Positions 8,663-17,828 are shown, counted from the first letter of the stretch. The stretch is DNA of 64,000 bases from Nocardia sputorum (GCF_027924405.1 NZ_AP026978.1:3348001-3412000), one strand, 5' to 3'. Numbers and translations are program-made. The notes: a model not told the origin generated them from the letters alone.

Positions 8663-9412
8663 ATGAACGAGATCGCACCGATATCGCTGGACCTGAGCGA
8701 CAAGGTCGTGCTCGTCACCGGAGCGGCACGTGGGCAAGGCGCGGAACACGCGCGCCGACTCTCCGCGCTGGGGGCGCGGCTGGTCCTCGGCGACCTCGAC
8801 CGCGCCGAGGTCGGCGCGGTCGCCGCGGGGCTGCCGGGCTCGACGCTGGCCGTCGAACTCGACGTCCGGCGCGCCGACGCCTGGCGCACGGTCGTAGCAG
8901 AAACGTGGGAGGAGTTCGGACGGCTCGATGTCTTGGTCAACAACGCGGGCGTGGCGCCACGGGCACCGTTGCGCGAACTCACCGAGGCCGAACTGCGGTT
9001 CGTCCTCGATGTCGATCTGATCGGCGCGGTCCTCGGCATGCAGGCTGTCCTTCCCCTGATGCGCCAGCGTGGCGGGTCGATCATCAACATCGCCTCGACG
9101 GCTGGGATGACCGGCTACGAGGGCGGTCTGGCCTACGCGGCGGCCAAGTGGGGACTGCGTGGTGCCACGCGGTCGGCTGCGAAGGAATTGGGCGCGTTGG
9201 GGATTCGGGTCAACGCCATCTGCCCAGGCGCTATCGACACGGCGATGGTGTCGGACGCGACGCGAGCGGGAGGCGGCGCGGTGGCAAACCTGCCCATCGC
9301 TCGGGTCGGCCGCCCCGACGAGGTGTCGGCGCTGGTCGCCTTCTTGGCGTCGGACGCGAGCAGCTACTGCACCGGTCAGGACTTCGTGGTCGACGGCGGG
9401 CAGTTGGCGTGA
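8663..9412 (+). CDS. SDR-family oxidoreductase (hydroxysteroid-dehydrogenase-like)
   Basis: A 249-aa classical SDR. TGAARGQG binds the nucleotide, NNAGVAP is the structural Asn motif, and the catalytic residues lie in NIASTAG and YAAAKWG. The C-terminus has the SSYCTGQDFVVDGG signature. ATG 8663 is preceded by GGAAGGA; the upstream in-frame ATG would cross the operator region. It resembles 3alpha/20beta-hydroxysteroid dehydrogenases, but specificity cannot be read from sequence. Confidence 0.85.
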   Translation: MNEIAPISLDLSDKVVLVTGAARGQGAEHARRLSALGARLVLGDLDRAEVGAVAAGLPGSTLAVELDVRRADAWRTVVAETWEEFGRLDVLVNNAGVAPRAPLRELTEAELRFVLDVDLIGAVLGMQAVLPLMRQRGGSIINIASTAGMTGYEGGLAYAAAKWGLRGATRSAAKELGALGIRVNAICPGAIDTAMVSDATRAGGGAVANLPIARVGRPDEVSALVAFLASDASSYCTGQDFVVDGGQLA

Positions 9413-9497
9413 GGCGGCGCTGCGGCGATTCGCGTGCGTGCTGACCACACGGTGGGACAACGCCCCCGGACCCGGACCGCCAGTTCTTTGCGAGGAT

Positions 9498-9514
9498 GTC
9501 TCGGTGAGCGGACA
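9498..9514. promoter_or_regulatory. Operator-like 17-mer before thioesterase gene
   Basis: GTCTCGGTGAGCGGACA keeps the right half-site (GAGCGGACA) of the shared near-palindrome, with a weaker left half. It lies 43 bp before the start at 9557. Confidence 0.5.
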
Positions 9515-9556
9515 CACTGCCGTACCTTGCCGATCGAGTACCGCAGGATCTGGCCC

Positions 9557-10060
9557 ATGGTGATCGAACTACCCACCGCCCCGCAGATCCGCGCAATCCC
9601 GGCTGCGCTGACCGCCACTGTCACCGAGGCGGAGACCGACGGCAACGGCCACATGAACGTGCTGCATTATCTGAACAGAAACTCCCAGGCGGCTGACGTT
9701 CTGGTGCGTGAAGCGGGTGTAGACGAGAGCTATCGGCAGGATCGGCGCCTCGGGCTGTTCACGGCCGAACACCACTTGGCCTACTACAGTGAACTGCGCG
9801 AGGGCGACTCCTTCTCGGTACACGTGCGGGTGCTGGATCGCAGTGACAAGGCCGTGCACATGATGACCTTCCTCCTCGACCGGGAGCGGGACCGCTTGTC
9901 CAACACCCTCGAGATCCTGCTCGTCCATGTCGACCTCGAGCAGCGACGAGCGACGCCGTTGCCGCGCGACATCGCCGCCGCCTTCGACGGTTTCCTCGCG
10001 CAGTCGGCCGCACTCGGCTGGGATGCGCCGACCTGTGGCGCGATGCGCATCCGTCGCTGA
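9557..10060 (+). CDS. Hotdog-fold acyl-CoA thioesterase
   Basis: A 167-aa protein of the 4HBT/YbgC type. The catalytic-loop signature DGNGHMNVLHYL near residue 30 matches the usual D-x3-HMN pattern. It would hydrolyse a CoA thioester formed during side-chain or ring breakdown. ATG 9557 was chosen over the ORF start at 9434 because homology begins there and the operator lies between. It is convergent with the TetR gene (27-bp gap). A paralogue is at 25055. Confidence 0.75.
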   Translation: MVIELPTAPQIRAIPAALTATVTEAETDGNGHMNVLHYLNRNSQAADVLVREAGVDESYRQDRRLGLFTAEHHLAYYSELREGDSFSVHVRVLDRSDKAVHMMTFLLDRERDRLSNTLEILLVHVDLEQRRATPLPRDIAAAFDGFLAQSAALGWDAPTCGAMRIRR

Positions 10061-10087
10061 CGGCGGACAGTCGGCCGAGAGGGCGGG

Positions 10088-10708
10088 TCAGCGCGAGGGA
10101 GTGACGGCGTCGATTCCGGTCAGCAGTATTCGCATACCGCGCGAGAGAAGCCGTTCCACCTCCTCGAAATCGCCGGAGTGGCTGGTGTCCACCCAGTGGA
10201 TGTAGGCCTGGCGCATGGTCTGCATCACCAGTTGGGCGGGCAACGCTCGTAGGAAGGGATCGTTGCCGAGGTCGAAATGGCGCGCGAGGAAATCGGTGAT
10301 CTCTCCGCACAACCCTTCTCCCCACTCCAGCCAGCGCAACCGGTAGGGCGGCGTGTTGATCATCAGGTCCATGAACTTGCGGTCGAACTCGAGCACCTGC
10401 CGCTGATGGACCTCGGTCGTGAAAGCGTGCGTGAGCACCTGCACGGGATCGGCGTCGTCGGGAGCCGTACGTAAGAGTTCGATGATGAGCTGTTCGCTCT
10501 GTCGGAACAACGGTGAGAGCACGTCCTCCTTCACCGGGAAATGGCGGTGGAAGGTCCGCGGCGAAATACCGACGATCGCGCAGATGGTCTCCACCGTAGG
10601 TGAGGTGCTGCCCTCGGAGATGAACAGGTCTCGCGCAGTGAGGGCGATGGCCAGACGCAATTCCTCCGCCCGGCGTTCGGTGAGGGTGGGACGAGCTGAC
10701 TTTTCCAC
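10088..10708 (-). CDS. TetR-family transcriptional regulator
   Basis: A 206-aa regulator with an N-terminal helix-turn-helix (TVETICAIVGISPRTFHRHFP) at about residues 38-58, followed by an all-helical ligand domain. The start is GTG 10708 with AAAGGAGG just upstream. The palindrome at 10782-10796, about 75 bp upstream, is a likely autoregulatory operator. The same sequence recurs before the iclR gene. The ligand is probably a substrate or CoA intermediate of the cluster (inference). Confidence 0.85.
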   Translation of the reverse strand: MEKSARPTLTERRAEELRLAIALTARDLFISEGSTSPTVETICAIVGISPRTFHRHFPVKEDVLSPLFRQSEQLIIELLRTAPDDADPVQVLTHAFTTEVHQRQVLEFDRKFMDLMINTPPYRLRWLEWGEGLCGEITDFLARHFDLGNDPFLRALPAQLVMQTMRQAYIHWVDTSHSGDFEEVERLLSRGMRILLTGIDAVTPSR

Positions 10709-10781
10709 CGGGCCTCCTTTCCGCCGCGCCGACCTTCGGCGCCGTGTTCGCCGACGAAACCGACGCGTCTCCGAGTAATAG

Positions 10782-10796
10782 CGTCAGAATATGACG
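10782..10796. promoter_or_regulatory. Palindrome upstream of tetR-type gene
   Basis: CGTCAGAATATGACG is a 15-bp palindrome (5-bp arms, AT-rich centre). CAGAATATGAC recurs twice before the IclR gene (16174-16205). CACTCAGTG at 10803-10811 may be a weak copy of the other motif. The 10709-10961 gap otherwise holds no gene. Confidence 0.55.
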
Positions 10797-10961
10797 TTCT
10801 GTCACTCAGTGCCGCATCGGCGGGTTGCGGGCTCGCTTCCGGTCGAGAAGGGTAGGCCGCGCCGATCGGATCGAGGGAATCAACGGCCGGTGACAGAATG
10901 GCAACCGGCGCTGTGCCCTCTCCGTTGTATCAAGCGCAGAAATGCTGCAAGGCTTGCTATT

Positions 10962-12326
10962 TCATTGACCGGAACCGTCGGCCGCCACTGGGGAGGCGGG
11001 GAGCCCGGCGGAGGCGGTGACGGTTTGGCGAAGGTCCTCGCCTTTGGTCTCACGAACTCGCCAGATACACAGAATGGTCGCGACGCCGCAGCCCATGGCC
11101 AGCAAGACCAGGGGCGTGCTGGTCGTTCGGGAAGCGAGCAGGGCACTGGCGACGAGGGGAGTGAAGCCACCACCGAGCAACGCCGCGAATTGATAGCCCA
11201 TCGTCGCGCCGGTGTAGCGGATCGAAGTGCCGAACATCTCCGAGAGCAGGGCGCCCAACGGCGCGAACATGGCGGACTGGAGAAGCTGCCCCAGCACCAT
11301 GGCGGTGAACAGCAGCGGCACCGACCCGGAATCCACCAGTGCGTAGACCGGCCAAGCGAGCAGCACGATGCCGATGCCGCCGCCGAGGACGACCGGCCTG
11401 CGCCCGACGCGGTCGGACAACGCCGAGAACAGGGGAATCGCGACGAGCGCGGTGCTCGAGACGAACAGCAGGCCGGTCACGGCGCTGGAGCGGGCGTAGC
11501 CGATGGAGGTGGCGTAGCTGAGCATGTAGGTGCTGAGCAGGGCGGTGAGTGCGAAGGGGCCGATCCCGATCCCGCACGCCAGCAGGAGGGTCACCGGCTG
11601 GCGGAGCGCGGCCACGAAGGGGATCGAGGGTGCGGGCGTCTGGCTGCCGGTCTGTGCGCGAAACACCGGGCTCTCGGTGACGCCTATTCGCAGATACAGT
11701 CCCGCCGCGAGCAGTGCGATGCTGGCAAGGAAGGGTATGCGCCAGCCCCACGAGAGCAAGTCCTCCGCAGGCAGCAGTGCCACCGTGGCGACGACACCGG
11801 TGGACAGCAGCGACCCGATCGGTGACCCCATCTGCATGATCCCGTTCCAGAAGCCGCGCCGATGCGGTTCGGCGTGCTCGGTGACCATCAGCGTCGCGCC
11901 GCCCCATTCGCCGCCGAGGGCCACCCCTTGCACAACACGCAGCAGCACCAGCAACAGCGGCGCCACGATGCCGGCGGTGTGGTAGGTCGGCAGCGCGCCG
12001 ATCAGGAAACTCGACGCTCCCATCAGCCCCATTGTCAAGACGAGCATGGATTTGCGGCCGATTCGGTCACCGAAGTGGCCGAAGAGGACGCCGCCGATCG
12101 GTCTGGCCACGTACCCTGCGGCGAGCGTGCCGAACGCCGCGATGGTTCCCAGCGCCGGATTCGAGGCCGGGAAGAAGACCTTGTTGAACACAAGGGCGGT
12201 CATGGTGCTGTAGAGCAGGAAGTCGTAATACTCGATCGCGGTGCCGAGCAAGCTCGAAACGGCGATCCTGCGCAGCAGTGTGGGGTCGGGCCGCGGATCG
12301 GATTCCGGCGTGGCTGCCGAACTCAT
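10962..12326 (-). CDS. MFS transporter, metabolite:proton symporter type
   Basis: A 454-aa, about 12-helix major facilitator of the MHS (shikimate/citrate/proline-betaine) subgroup. Features are EYYDFLLY in helix 1, FGHFGDRIGRK in the helix 2-3 loop and LGGEWGGA in helix 5. It probably imports the growth substrate or an organic-acid breakdown product. GGAGG precedes ATG 12326 and an operator copy lies at 12397-12413. It is read toward the tetR gene but with a 250-bp gap. Confidence 0.85.
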   Translation of the reverse strand: MSSAATPESDPRPDPTLLRRIAVSSLLGTAIEYYDFLLYSTMTALVFNKVFFPASNPALGTIAAFGTLAAGYVARPIGGVLFGHFGDRIGRKSMLVLTMGLMGASSFLIGALPTYHTAGIVAPLLLVLLRVVQGVALGGEWGGATLMVTEHAEPHRRGFWNGIMQMGSPIGSLLSTGVVATVALLPAEDLLSWGWRIPFLASIALLAAGLYLRIGVTESPVFRAQTGSQTPAPSIPFVAALRQPVTLLLACGIGIGPFALTALLSTYMLSYATSIGYARSSAVTGLLFVSSTALVAIPLFSALSDRVGRRPVVLGGGIGIVLLAWPVYALVDSGSVPLLFTAMVLGQLLQSAMFAPLGALLSEMFGTSIRYTGATMGYQFAALLGGGFTPLVASALLASRTTSTPLVLLAMGCGVATILCIWRVRETKGEDLRQTVTASAGLPASPVAADGSGQ

Positions 12327-12396
12327 AGGAGCCTCCGTTCCCTCGGAGAGGACGATGGCTCATCGTGACCGCGGGACGCGGTGCCGGATATGCCGT

Positions 12397-12413
12397 TTTC
12401 TGTTCAGCGGGAT
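12397..12413. promoter_or_regulatory. Operator-like 17-mer before MFS gene
   Basis: TTTCTGTTCAGCGGGAT keeps the TTCAGCGGGA core of the shared motif and lies 71 bp upstream of the MFS start at 12326. Confidence 0.5.
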
Positions 12414-12446
12414 TCCGTCGCCCCATCGCCGCATCCGGCGGTTGGC

Positions 12447-13427
12447 TCAGGCCGCGGCCACCGGATGCAGCGCCTCGATGAGCGGTGTGATCGTGTCGAA
12501 GTCGGTGGCGCCGAAATCGACGTAGTTCAAACCCAATTCATCGCGCCTGGTGTTCAGCTGCTCCAGACACTGATCGACTGTGCCGACCAGCAGCCCGGTC
12601 GAACGGCGTCCGATCGCCGGATCGACGTTGTAGCGTTCGCATACCCGTCGCAGCGCCGCGTCGGTGTCGGCAGGACGGTCCACCACCTGACAGGTCCAGG
12701 TGATCGACAGGTAGTCCAGGGTCCCGGGATCGCGTCCGGCGCGCTCGGCCCCGGCCCTCGCCCACGCGATCTTGCGCGCCATGGCTCGGGGCAGCATGTC
12801 CTCTATCACCGCCGCGTCGTAAGCGGTGCCGCGCTTGAGATTCGAGTGCACACCGACGATGTCGGCACATCGTCCGGCCAGGGTGAGCATGCGCCGGCCA
12901 CCGCCGCCGATCACCAGCGGGGGATGGGGCCGCTGGATCGTCTGTGGTGTGCCCACCAGTCCGTTCACGGTGTAATGCAGACCGCGGTGTTCTACGGGTT
13001 CGCCGCCGAACAGGGCGGTGATCACCTCGACGGCCTCCTCCAGCCGATCCACCCGCTGCGGCGCCGGATCGAAAGGTATTCCCGCGGCGTGGTATTCCTC
13101 CGCCAGGTAGCCCGCACCGAGGCCGAGGTCGAACCGGCCCCCTGAGATCAGGTCGAGCGTCGCCGCGGACTTGTGGGTGATCACCGGGTGCCGGTAGTCG
13201 TTGGCCAATACCAGGGCCATGATTCGAATGCGTCGGGTGGCCGAGGCGATGGCCGCCAGCGCCGGAATCGGATCTTGGCGGCCGGTCAGGAAGTGATCCG
13301 ACACGGTGATGGCGGTCAAGCCGCTGTTGTCCATCCTGTGCAGCCGCCGCTGCCACTTGGGGAGGTCGGGCTCGACCGGCGGCGCATAGACAGCTGTCTT
13401 GAACGGGCGGACGACAGGCAGGCTCAT
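12447..13427 (-). CDS. LLM-class (F420-type) oxidoreductase
   Basis: A 326-aa luciferase-like TIM-barrel protein. Characteristic stretches are AITVSDHFLTG, GRFDLGLGAGYLAEEY and PLVIGGGGRRML. Actinobacterial members usually use F420 or FMN. Its ATG overlaps the P450 stop codon (ATGA), making it the third gene of a DegT-P450-LLM operon read on the minus strand. Reaction and substrate are unknown. Confidence 0.82.
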   Translation of the reverse strand: MSLPVVRPFKTAVYAPPVEPDLPKWQRRLHRMDNSGLTAITVSDHFLTGRQDPIPALAAIASATRRIRIMALVLANDYRHPVITHKSAATLDLISGGRFDLGLGAGYLAEEYHAAGIPFDPAPQRVDRLEEAVEVITALFGGEPVEHRGLHYTVNGLVGTPQTIQRPHPPLVIGGGGRRMLTLAGRCADIVGVHSNLKRGTAYDAAVIEDMLPRAMARKIAWARAGAERAGRDPGTLDYLSITWTCQVVDRPADTDAALRRVCERYNVDPAIGRRSTGLLVGTVDQCLEQLNTRRDELGLNYVDFGATDFDTITPLIEALHPVAAA

Positions 13428-14641
13428 TGCACGAGCTCGTAACGGACCGGAACCACTTCGGGGCCGGCGATGACTCCTCCGGCGGCCAGTTCGACCTCGC
13501 CGTCGATGCTGACGTTGCGCCATCGCTTGGTCAGGACCTTGAGACCTTCTTCCATCTCCGCCTTGGCGACGGCGTGGCCGAGGCAATAGTGGCCGCCGTA
13601 GCCGAAGCCGATGTCGAACAGCGGGGCGGGCCGCGTCGGATCGAACCGGTCGGGATCAGGGAAAGCCACCGGGTCGCGACCGGCGCCGCTGATGTTCAGC
13701 GTGACCGTCTGTCCGGGTTCGAAGTCGATGCCCTCCAGAGTCAGTGGCTGTTCGACCACCTTGACCTGGCGCGGGGTGGCTGGATGCAACCGCATCGATT
13801 CGTTGATCGCCGCCGGGATCAGCCGGGGATTCGCCCCGAGTGCTTCCCACTGACCGGCCTGCGCGATCGCCCGCACCGCCGAGGCTAGCTGGTAGCGGGT
13901 CGTGTCGTGACCCGCGAGCAGGACGCCCGCGACATGCCAGACGATCTCGACGTCGGAGATGTCGGCCTCTTGCGCGTCCTTTGCTTCGATGAGATCGCTG
14001 ATGAAATCCTCACGGGGGTTGCGTCGCCGTTGTTCGACGAGGTGGGCGCTGTAGTCGTGCACGGCCTGCAGCGCCTCTTCGAGCACCGGCACGCCGGGCC
14101 AGATCGGTTCCTGGCCGAGCAACCGCAATTTGACGGTGGCGTCGGCGAACGCGTCCACCTCGTCGAACGGAATCCCGATGAACCCGGCTACCACGCCGAT
14201 GGCCAGGTGGTGGCTGTAGTCGGTGACGAAGTTGATGTGGTCGCGCCCGGCGAGCCGGTCCACCAGCCGTTCGGCCAGCTCGCTCATGGACTGCCTGGCC
14301 TGAGCGATGCGCGTGGGACGGAAACCTTTCAGCAGGATCGGGCGCAGCCGATCGTGGTTCGCCGTCCAGGTCAGGTTGAGGTTGCCGTCGACGAGGTAGT
14401 CGATGATCGGGCCGCCGGTCAGGCCCTTGTCCAAGAAGAACTGCGGGTTGCGCGGGCCGATCCGGTCGTCGCGGTAGAGCGCGCGGACGGTGTCGTAGGC
14501 GAAGAACTCCGCCCCGGTGCGGCCCTCGGCGACCCGCCAGCGGGCGGCGTCACCCCCGACGAAACGGTTGGGGTCGTCGAGGAATTGGGGTGTGTGGGTG
14601 TCGAGGTAGGGGAGGTCGTGCGGTGCTCGAGCGGTGGTCAC
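13424..14641 (-). CDS. Cytochrome P450
   Basis: A 405-aa bacterial P450. The I-helix carries AGHDTTR, a K-helix ExxR-type segment lies in NESMRLHPATPRQ, and the haem-binding loop is FGYGGHYCLGHAVA with the thiolate Cys. It would hydroxylate the cluster substrate using a ferredoxin not encoded nearby. Start GTG 14641 has AGGAG upstream; the gene begins 22 bp after the DegT-like gene and overlaps the LLM gene by 4 bp. Confidence 0.88.
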   Translation of the reverse strand: MTTARAPHDLPYLDTHTPQFLDDPNRFVGGDAARWRVAEGRTGAEFFAYDTVRALYRDDRIGPRNPQFFLDKGLTGGPIIDYLVDGNLNLTWTANHDRLRPILLKGFRPTRIAQARQSMSELAERLVDRLAGRDHINFVTDYSHHLAIGVVAGFIGIPFDEVDAFADATVKLRLLGQEPIWPGVPVLEEALQAVHDYSAHLVEQRRRNPREDFISDLIEAKDAQEADISDVEIVWHVAGVLLAGHDTTRYQLASAVRAIAQAGQWEALGANPRLIPAAINESMRLHPATPRQVKVVEQPLTLEGIDFEPGQTVTLNISGAGRDPVAFPDPDRFDPTRPAPLFDIGFGYGGHYCLGHAVAKAEMEEGLKVLTKRWRNVSIDGEVELAAGGVIAGPEVVPVRYELVQ

Positions 14642-14663
14642 GGCGTCGTCTCCTGCTGTCGGT

Positions 14664-15887
14664 TCACCGGTCGGCGATGGCCGGTGCGTAGCGGCCGGCG
14701 AAGTCGTGGATGGTGGCCACCACGTGGTCGAGTTCCTCGGTGCTCATGCCGTGGCTCATGCCCAGCGACATGCCGCGCTCGAACACTTCGTCGGCGTTGG
14801 GCAGACCGCCGGCCGGGACGCGATACTCGACTCCACGCATCATCGGGTGTCGAGTGACGTTGCCGCTCCACACGGTTCGTGTATCGATGCCCGCATCCTC
14901 GAGGTGCGACTGCAGATCGGCGCGGGCGAAACCGGCGTCCTCGCGGATGGTGACCGGGTAGCACAGCCACGCGGTATGGAAGTCCGGGTTCTGACGCGGC
15001 AGTCGGAACAGAGTGGGGTAGCTGCCGAACGCGCCGTTGAACGCGTCGAAGATCTCCGCGCGGCGCTGGTAGTTCTTGTCGAGCTTGGACAGTTGCACCA
15101 GGCCGAAGGCCGCGCCCAGCTCCGAGGGCTCGAAGTTCCACGGCAGCACGTCGAAGATGAAGTCGTTGTCGTAGGCGACGCCGTCGAGGTACTCGCGGAA
15201 CACCCGGCCGGTTCCGCCGGAGCCGAACAGGTGTGGTTCCGAGCGGCGACCCCAGCGGCGCAGCATCAGCCCTTTGTCGCGCAGCTTCTCGTCATCGAGG
15301 CAAACCATGCCGCCGTTGCCCGCGCAGGTGATGATGTGGGACATGGCGAAACTGGTCACCGTGATGTCGGACCGGCTGCCGGTTTTCGTGCCCCGCAGGG
15401 TCGTTCCGATGCAGTCGCAGGAGTCCTCGATCACCTTCAGCCCGTGCTTGTCGGCGACAGCGCGGATGGCGTCCCAGTCCGGGGCATTGCCCGCCAGGTT
15501 CGGCAACAGGATGGCCTTGGTCTTATCGGTGATCAGTTCTTCGATGGCGGCAGGGTCTGCGTTGTAGGTGTTGGGCTCCACATCGACGAAAACAGGTATC
15601 CACCCGCCGCGAACGATGGGAGAGACGTCCGTGGAAAACGTCAGCGGTGAGGTGATGACCTCCGACCCCTTCGGCAAGTCGAGCAGTTCGAGGGCCAGGT
15701 AGAGCGCCGAGGAGCCCGAGTTGCACATCAGCCCGAGCTTCTTGCCGTAGAGCTCGGCGGTCCGCCGTTCCATCTCGGCGACGTTCTTTCCGATCTTGAG
15801 CGCGTAGGGGCCGCCGCGCAGCACCTCCAGGCAGGCGTTGATCTCGGCGTCGTCGTGGACGCTGCGCGCGTAGATGACCCTGGTCAC
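14664..15887 (-). CDS. DegT/DnrJ-fold PLP protein with Lys-to-His substitution (dehydrase-like)
   Basis: A 407-aa fold-type-I protein of the DegT/DnrJ/EryC1/StrS family. The conserved acidic residue that contacts the pyridine nitrogen is D155 (in VIEDSCD). The segment that normally reads SFxPTKN carries SFAMSHIIT here, so the Schiff-base Lys is H184. In this family that replacement marks PMP-dependent sugar 3-dehydrases (ColD, and E1/RfbH) rather than aminotransferases. The CxC-type iron-sulfur cysteines of E1 are not evident, so ColD-like chemistry fits better. Start GTG 15887 has AGGAG upstream. It heads an operon with P450 and LLM genes, an odd setting for a sugar enzyme; the true substrate is unknown. 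Confidence 0.8.
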   Translation of the reverse strand: MTRVIYARSVHDDAEINACLEVLRGGPYALKIGKNVAEMERRTAELYGKKLGLMCNSGSSALYLALELLDLPKGSEVITSPLTFSTDVSPIVRGGWIPVFVDVEPNTYNADPAAIEELITDKTKAILLPNLAGNAPDWDAIRAVADKHGLKVIEDSCDCIGTTLRGTKTGSRSDITVTSFAMSHIITCAGNGGMVCLDDEKLRDKGLMLRRWGRRSEPHLFGSGGTGRVFREYLDGVAYDNDFIFDVLPWNFEPSELGAAFGLVQLSKLDKNYQRRAEIFDAFNGAFGSYPTLFRLPRQNPDFHTAWLCYPVTIREDAGFARADLQSHLEDAGIDTRTVWSGNVTRHPMMRGVEYRVPAGGLPNADEVFERGMSLGMSHGMSTEELDHVVATIHDFAGRYAPAIADR

Positions 15888-16064
15888 GGTGGTTCTCCTA
15901 GTGGTGCGGAAGGGAAGCGGACGGTCGATCGGTCTGTCACCTCTCGGTCGGCGGCCGAGTCGCCGGGTCCGGTGCTTCGGCTATCCGAAGGCGGGAGGTC
16001 CCGTGGCGGGCAGTGGGATCGACGCGGCCAGTCTGGCGGCTCCGCATCAGTGTCGGGTCGGCGT

Positions 16065-16081
16065 CTTCCACTGACTGGACA
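16065..16081. promoter_or_regulatory. Operator-like 17-mer between DegT operon and iclR-type gene
   Basis: CTTCCACTGACTGGACA matches the shared near-palindrome well. It lies between the divergent DegT-P450-LLM operon (start 15887) and the IclR regulator (start 16226). Confidence 0.6.
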
Positions 16082-16173
16082 TCGCGGCGAGTCCGGAATC
16101 ACCGCGGTGACCGCGCCGCGTTCCGCTTGTGAGCTGCTTTACAGAAAAGCGATAGTGTGCTTACACTCACACC

Positions 16174-16205
16174 TGTCATATTCTGACAAGTAGGCAGAAT
16201 ATGAC
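16174..16205. promoter_or_regulatory. Repeated palindrome immediately before the iclR-type gene
   Basis: TGTCATATTCTGACA (16174-16188) is itself a palindrome, and CAGAATATGAC (16195-16205) repeats one half, giving an 11-bp inverted repeat. The same core occurs before the tetR gene (10782-10796). It ends 20 bp before ATG 16226, suitable for repression by the TetR protein (inference). Confidence 0.55.
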
Positions 16206-16225
16206 TTGATCGGCGGGAGGTTTCC

Positions 16226-17107
16226 ATGGCAATGGCGCAGATCGACGAGGCACCCACGGCGATGATCGATCGGGTGGCATCGCTGCTCGAATCCTTTGTG
16301 GGCCAGCAGCCTCTGACTCTTGCCGAGATAGCGCGTCGCTCGCACCTGCCCAGATCATCGGCCCACCGCATCCTGCAACGCCTCGTCGAACTGGGGTGGG
16401 TTGAGCGCAACGAGTTCAAATATGCCCTCGGCTTCCGCATGTTCGAACTCGGTGCCCAGTTCACCCGGCAGCGCAGCGTGCACCGCGCCGCCCTGCCGGT
16501 GATGACCGAACTGCATCGCCGCACCGGGATGACCGCTCATCTCAGCATGCTGACCGGCACGGAGATACTGCACCTGGAGCGGGTCGGGCTGTGGCCCGGC
16601 AACTTCGCGGAATGGAGCGTCGGCGCCCGCCAGCCTGTGGTGCGCACCGCCGCTGGGCGCGCCCTGCTGGCGGCGATGCCGCGAGAGGATTGGCCGCGAC
16701 TGGACTTCGGCGAGCCGGTCACCGTGTACAGCGTGCGCTCCGCCGTGCAGCTCGGCCGAGAGATCGAGCGGGTGCACGACCGCGGGGGCGTGGCGGTCGA
16801 CGCGCAGGGGTGCGCGCTCGGGGTCACCGTGGTCGCGGCCCCGATCGGACTCGAGAGCGAGGGCGGTCGATTCGCGTTGTCGCTGTGTGGCCCGACCGGG
16901 AGCATGCGCGTCGAATCCGCTGTTGCCGACGTCCGCAGTGCGGCCGCCAACGTCTGGCGAGCCGCGGTCGGAGCGCCATCCCCGCGGCCCCGTCAGGCTG
17001 TGGTCGATCGGTCGAGCTATCGGACTGCTCACCTCGGTCCGGTCGCCGTCGCGGCTCGATCTCCCCTCGGGGAACTATCGTCCGGTGGCGCATTCCGAGA
17101 GTGCTGA
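16226..17107 (+). CDS. IclR-family transcriptional regulator
   Basis: A 293-aa regulator with an N-terminal winged helix-turn-helix (TLAEIARRSHLPRSSAHRILQRL, split around residues 31-53) and a GAF-like IclR effector domain (about 80-245). GGGAGG lies before ATG 16226. The tail after about residue 250 is Arg/Ser-rich and longer than usual. It is the best candidate to read the 17-bp near-palindrome found before most transcription units in the first 27 kb, because IclR proteins bind short imperfect palindromes. That link is inference. Confidence 0.88.
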   Translation: MAMAQIDEAPTAMIDRVASLLESFVGQQPLTLAEIARRSHLPRSSAHRILQRLVELGWVERNEFKYALGFRMFELGAQFTRQRSVHRAALPVMTELHRRTGMTAHLSMLTGTEILHLERVGLWPGNFAEWSVGARQPVVRTAAGRALLAAMPREDWPRLDFGEPVTVYSVRSAVQLGREIERVHDRGGVAVDAQGCALGVTVVAAPIGLESEGGRFALSLCGPTGSMRVESAVADVRSAAANVWRAAVGAPSPRPRQAVVDRSSYRTAHLGPVAVAARSPLGELSSGGAFREC

Positions 17108-17208
17108 GCCAGTCGCCGCGGTGGCCCACAGGGCACTGGGGTGTCGCCGACCATGCGGTTCGAAGCCGTGCCTGCGTCGAGACCGATCCATGCTCGGCGG
17201 GCAGATCG

Positions 17209-17682
17209 TCACCGGTGCTGCTGTACCGCGTAAGCGAGATAGATCGTTTCGCCGATCAACGCAGGCTTCTCGCGGCCGCGCACGTCGACGCGTATCGCGA
17301 CCCGGTACTGTGCTCCGCCGTCGTCACGGAGTGCCGTGCCGGTCACCCGGGCGGACAAGCGGATCTCGGCGCCAATAGGTACCGGGCCGGTGAACCGGAG
17401 CCGGTCGATACCGTAGTTGGTGCCGCGCTGTTTGTCCTCGATGGTCAGCAGCTTGCTGAGCAGGCTGGGCACGAGTGACAGGGTGAGATAGCCGTGGGCG
17501 ATCGTCGTCCCGAACGGGCCGGACGCGGCCCGATCCTGGTCCACATGGATCCACTGGTGGTCATCAGTGGCGTCGGCGAACAGGTCCACGCGGGTCTGAT
17601 CGATGGTGACCCAATCGGTGACGCCGAGGTCGAACTCGCCCGCGGTCGCCAGTTGTGCCACGGTGATGGTCACTGGGGTCAT
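17209..17682 (-). CDS. MaoC-like hotdog dehydratase / enoyl-CoA hydratase
   Basis: A 157-aa single-hotdog protein. The hydratase-2 signature appears as DATDDHQWIHVDQ followed by FGTTIAHGYLTLSL, giving the Asp/His catalytic pair. It would hydrate an enoyl-CoA during side-chain or ring beta-oxidation. Start ATG 17682 has GAAGGGA upstream. It is convergent with iclR (about 100-bp gap). Confidence 0.82.
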   Translation of the reverse strand: MTPVTITVAQLATAGEFDLGVTDWVTIDQTRVDLFADATDDHQWIHVDQDRAASGPFGTTIAHGYLTLSLVPSLLSKLLTIEDKQRGTNYGIDRLRFTGPVPIGAEIRLSARVTGTALRDDGGAQYRVAIRVDVRGREKPALIGETIYLAYAVQQHR

Positions 17683-17828
17683 GTCCGTCCCTTCCGCACG
17701 TCCGGCGGCGGTGCGTCACCGATCCGCCCGGCAGCCGCTCGCCAGTCTCACACACGGTGTTCGCTTGCCCCGTTCTCATCCCGGTGAGTTGAACGGCCCT
17801 GTCGATCGCTCGGTGAAGTAAGCGGTTC

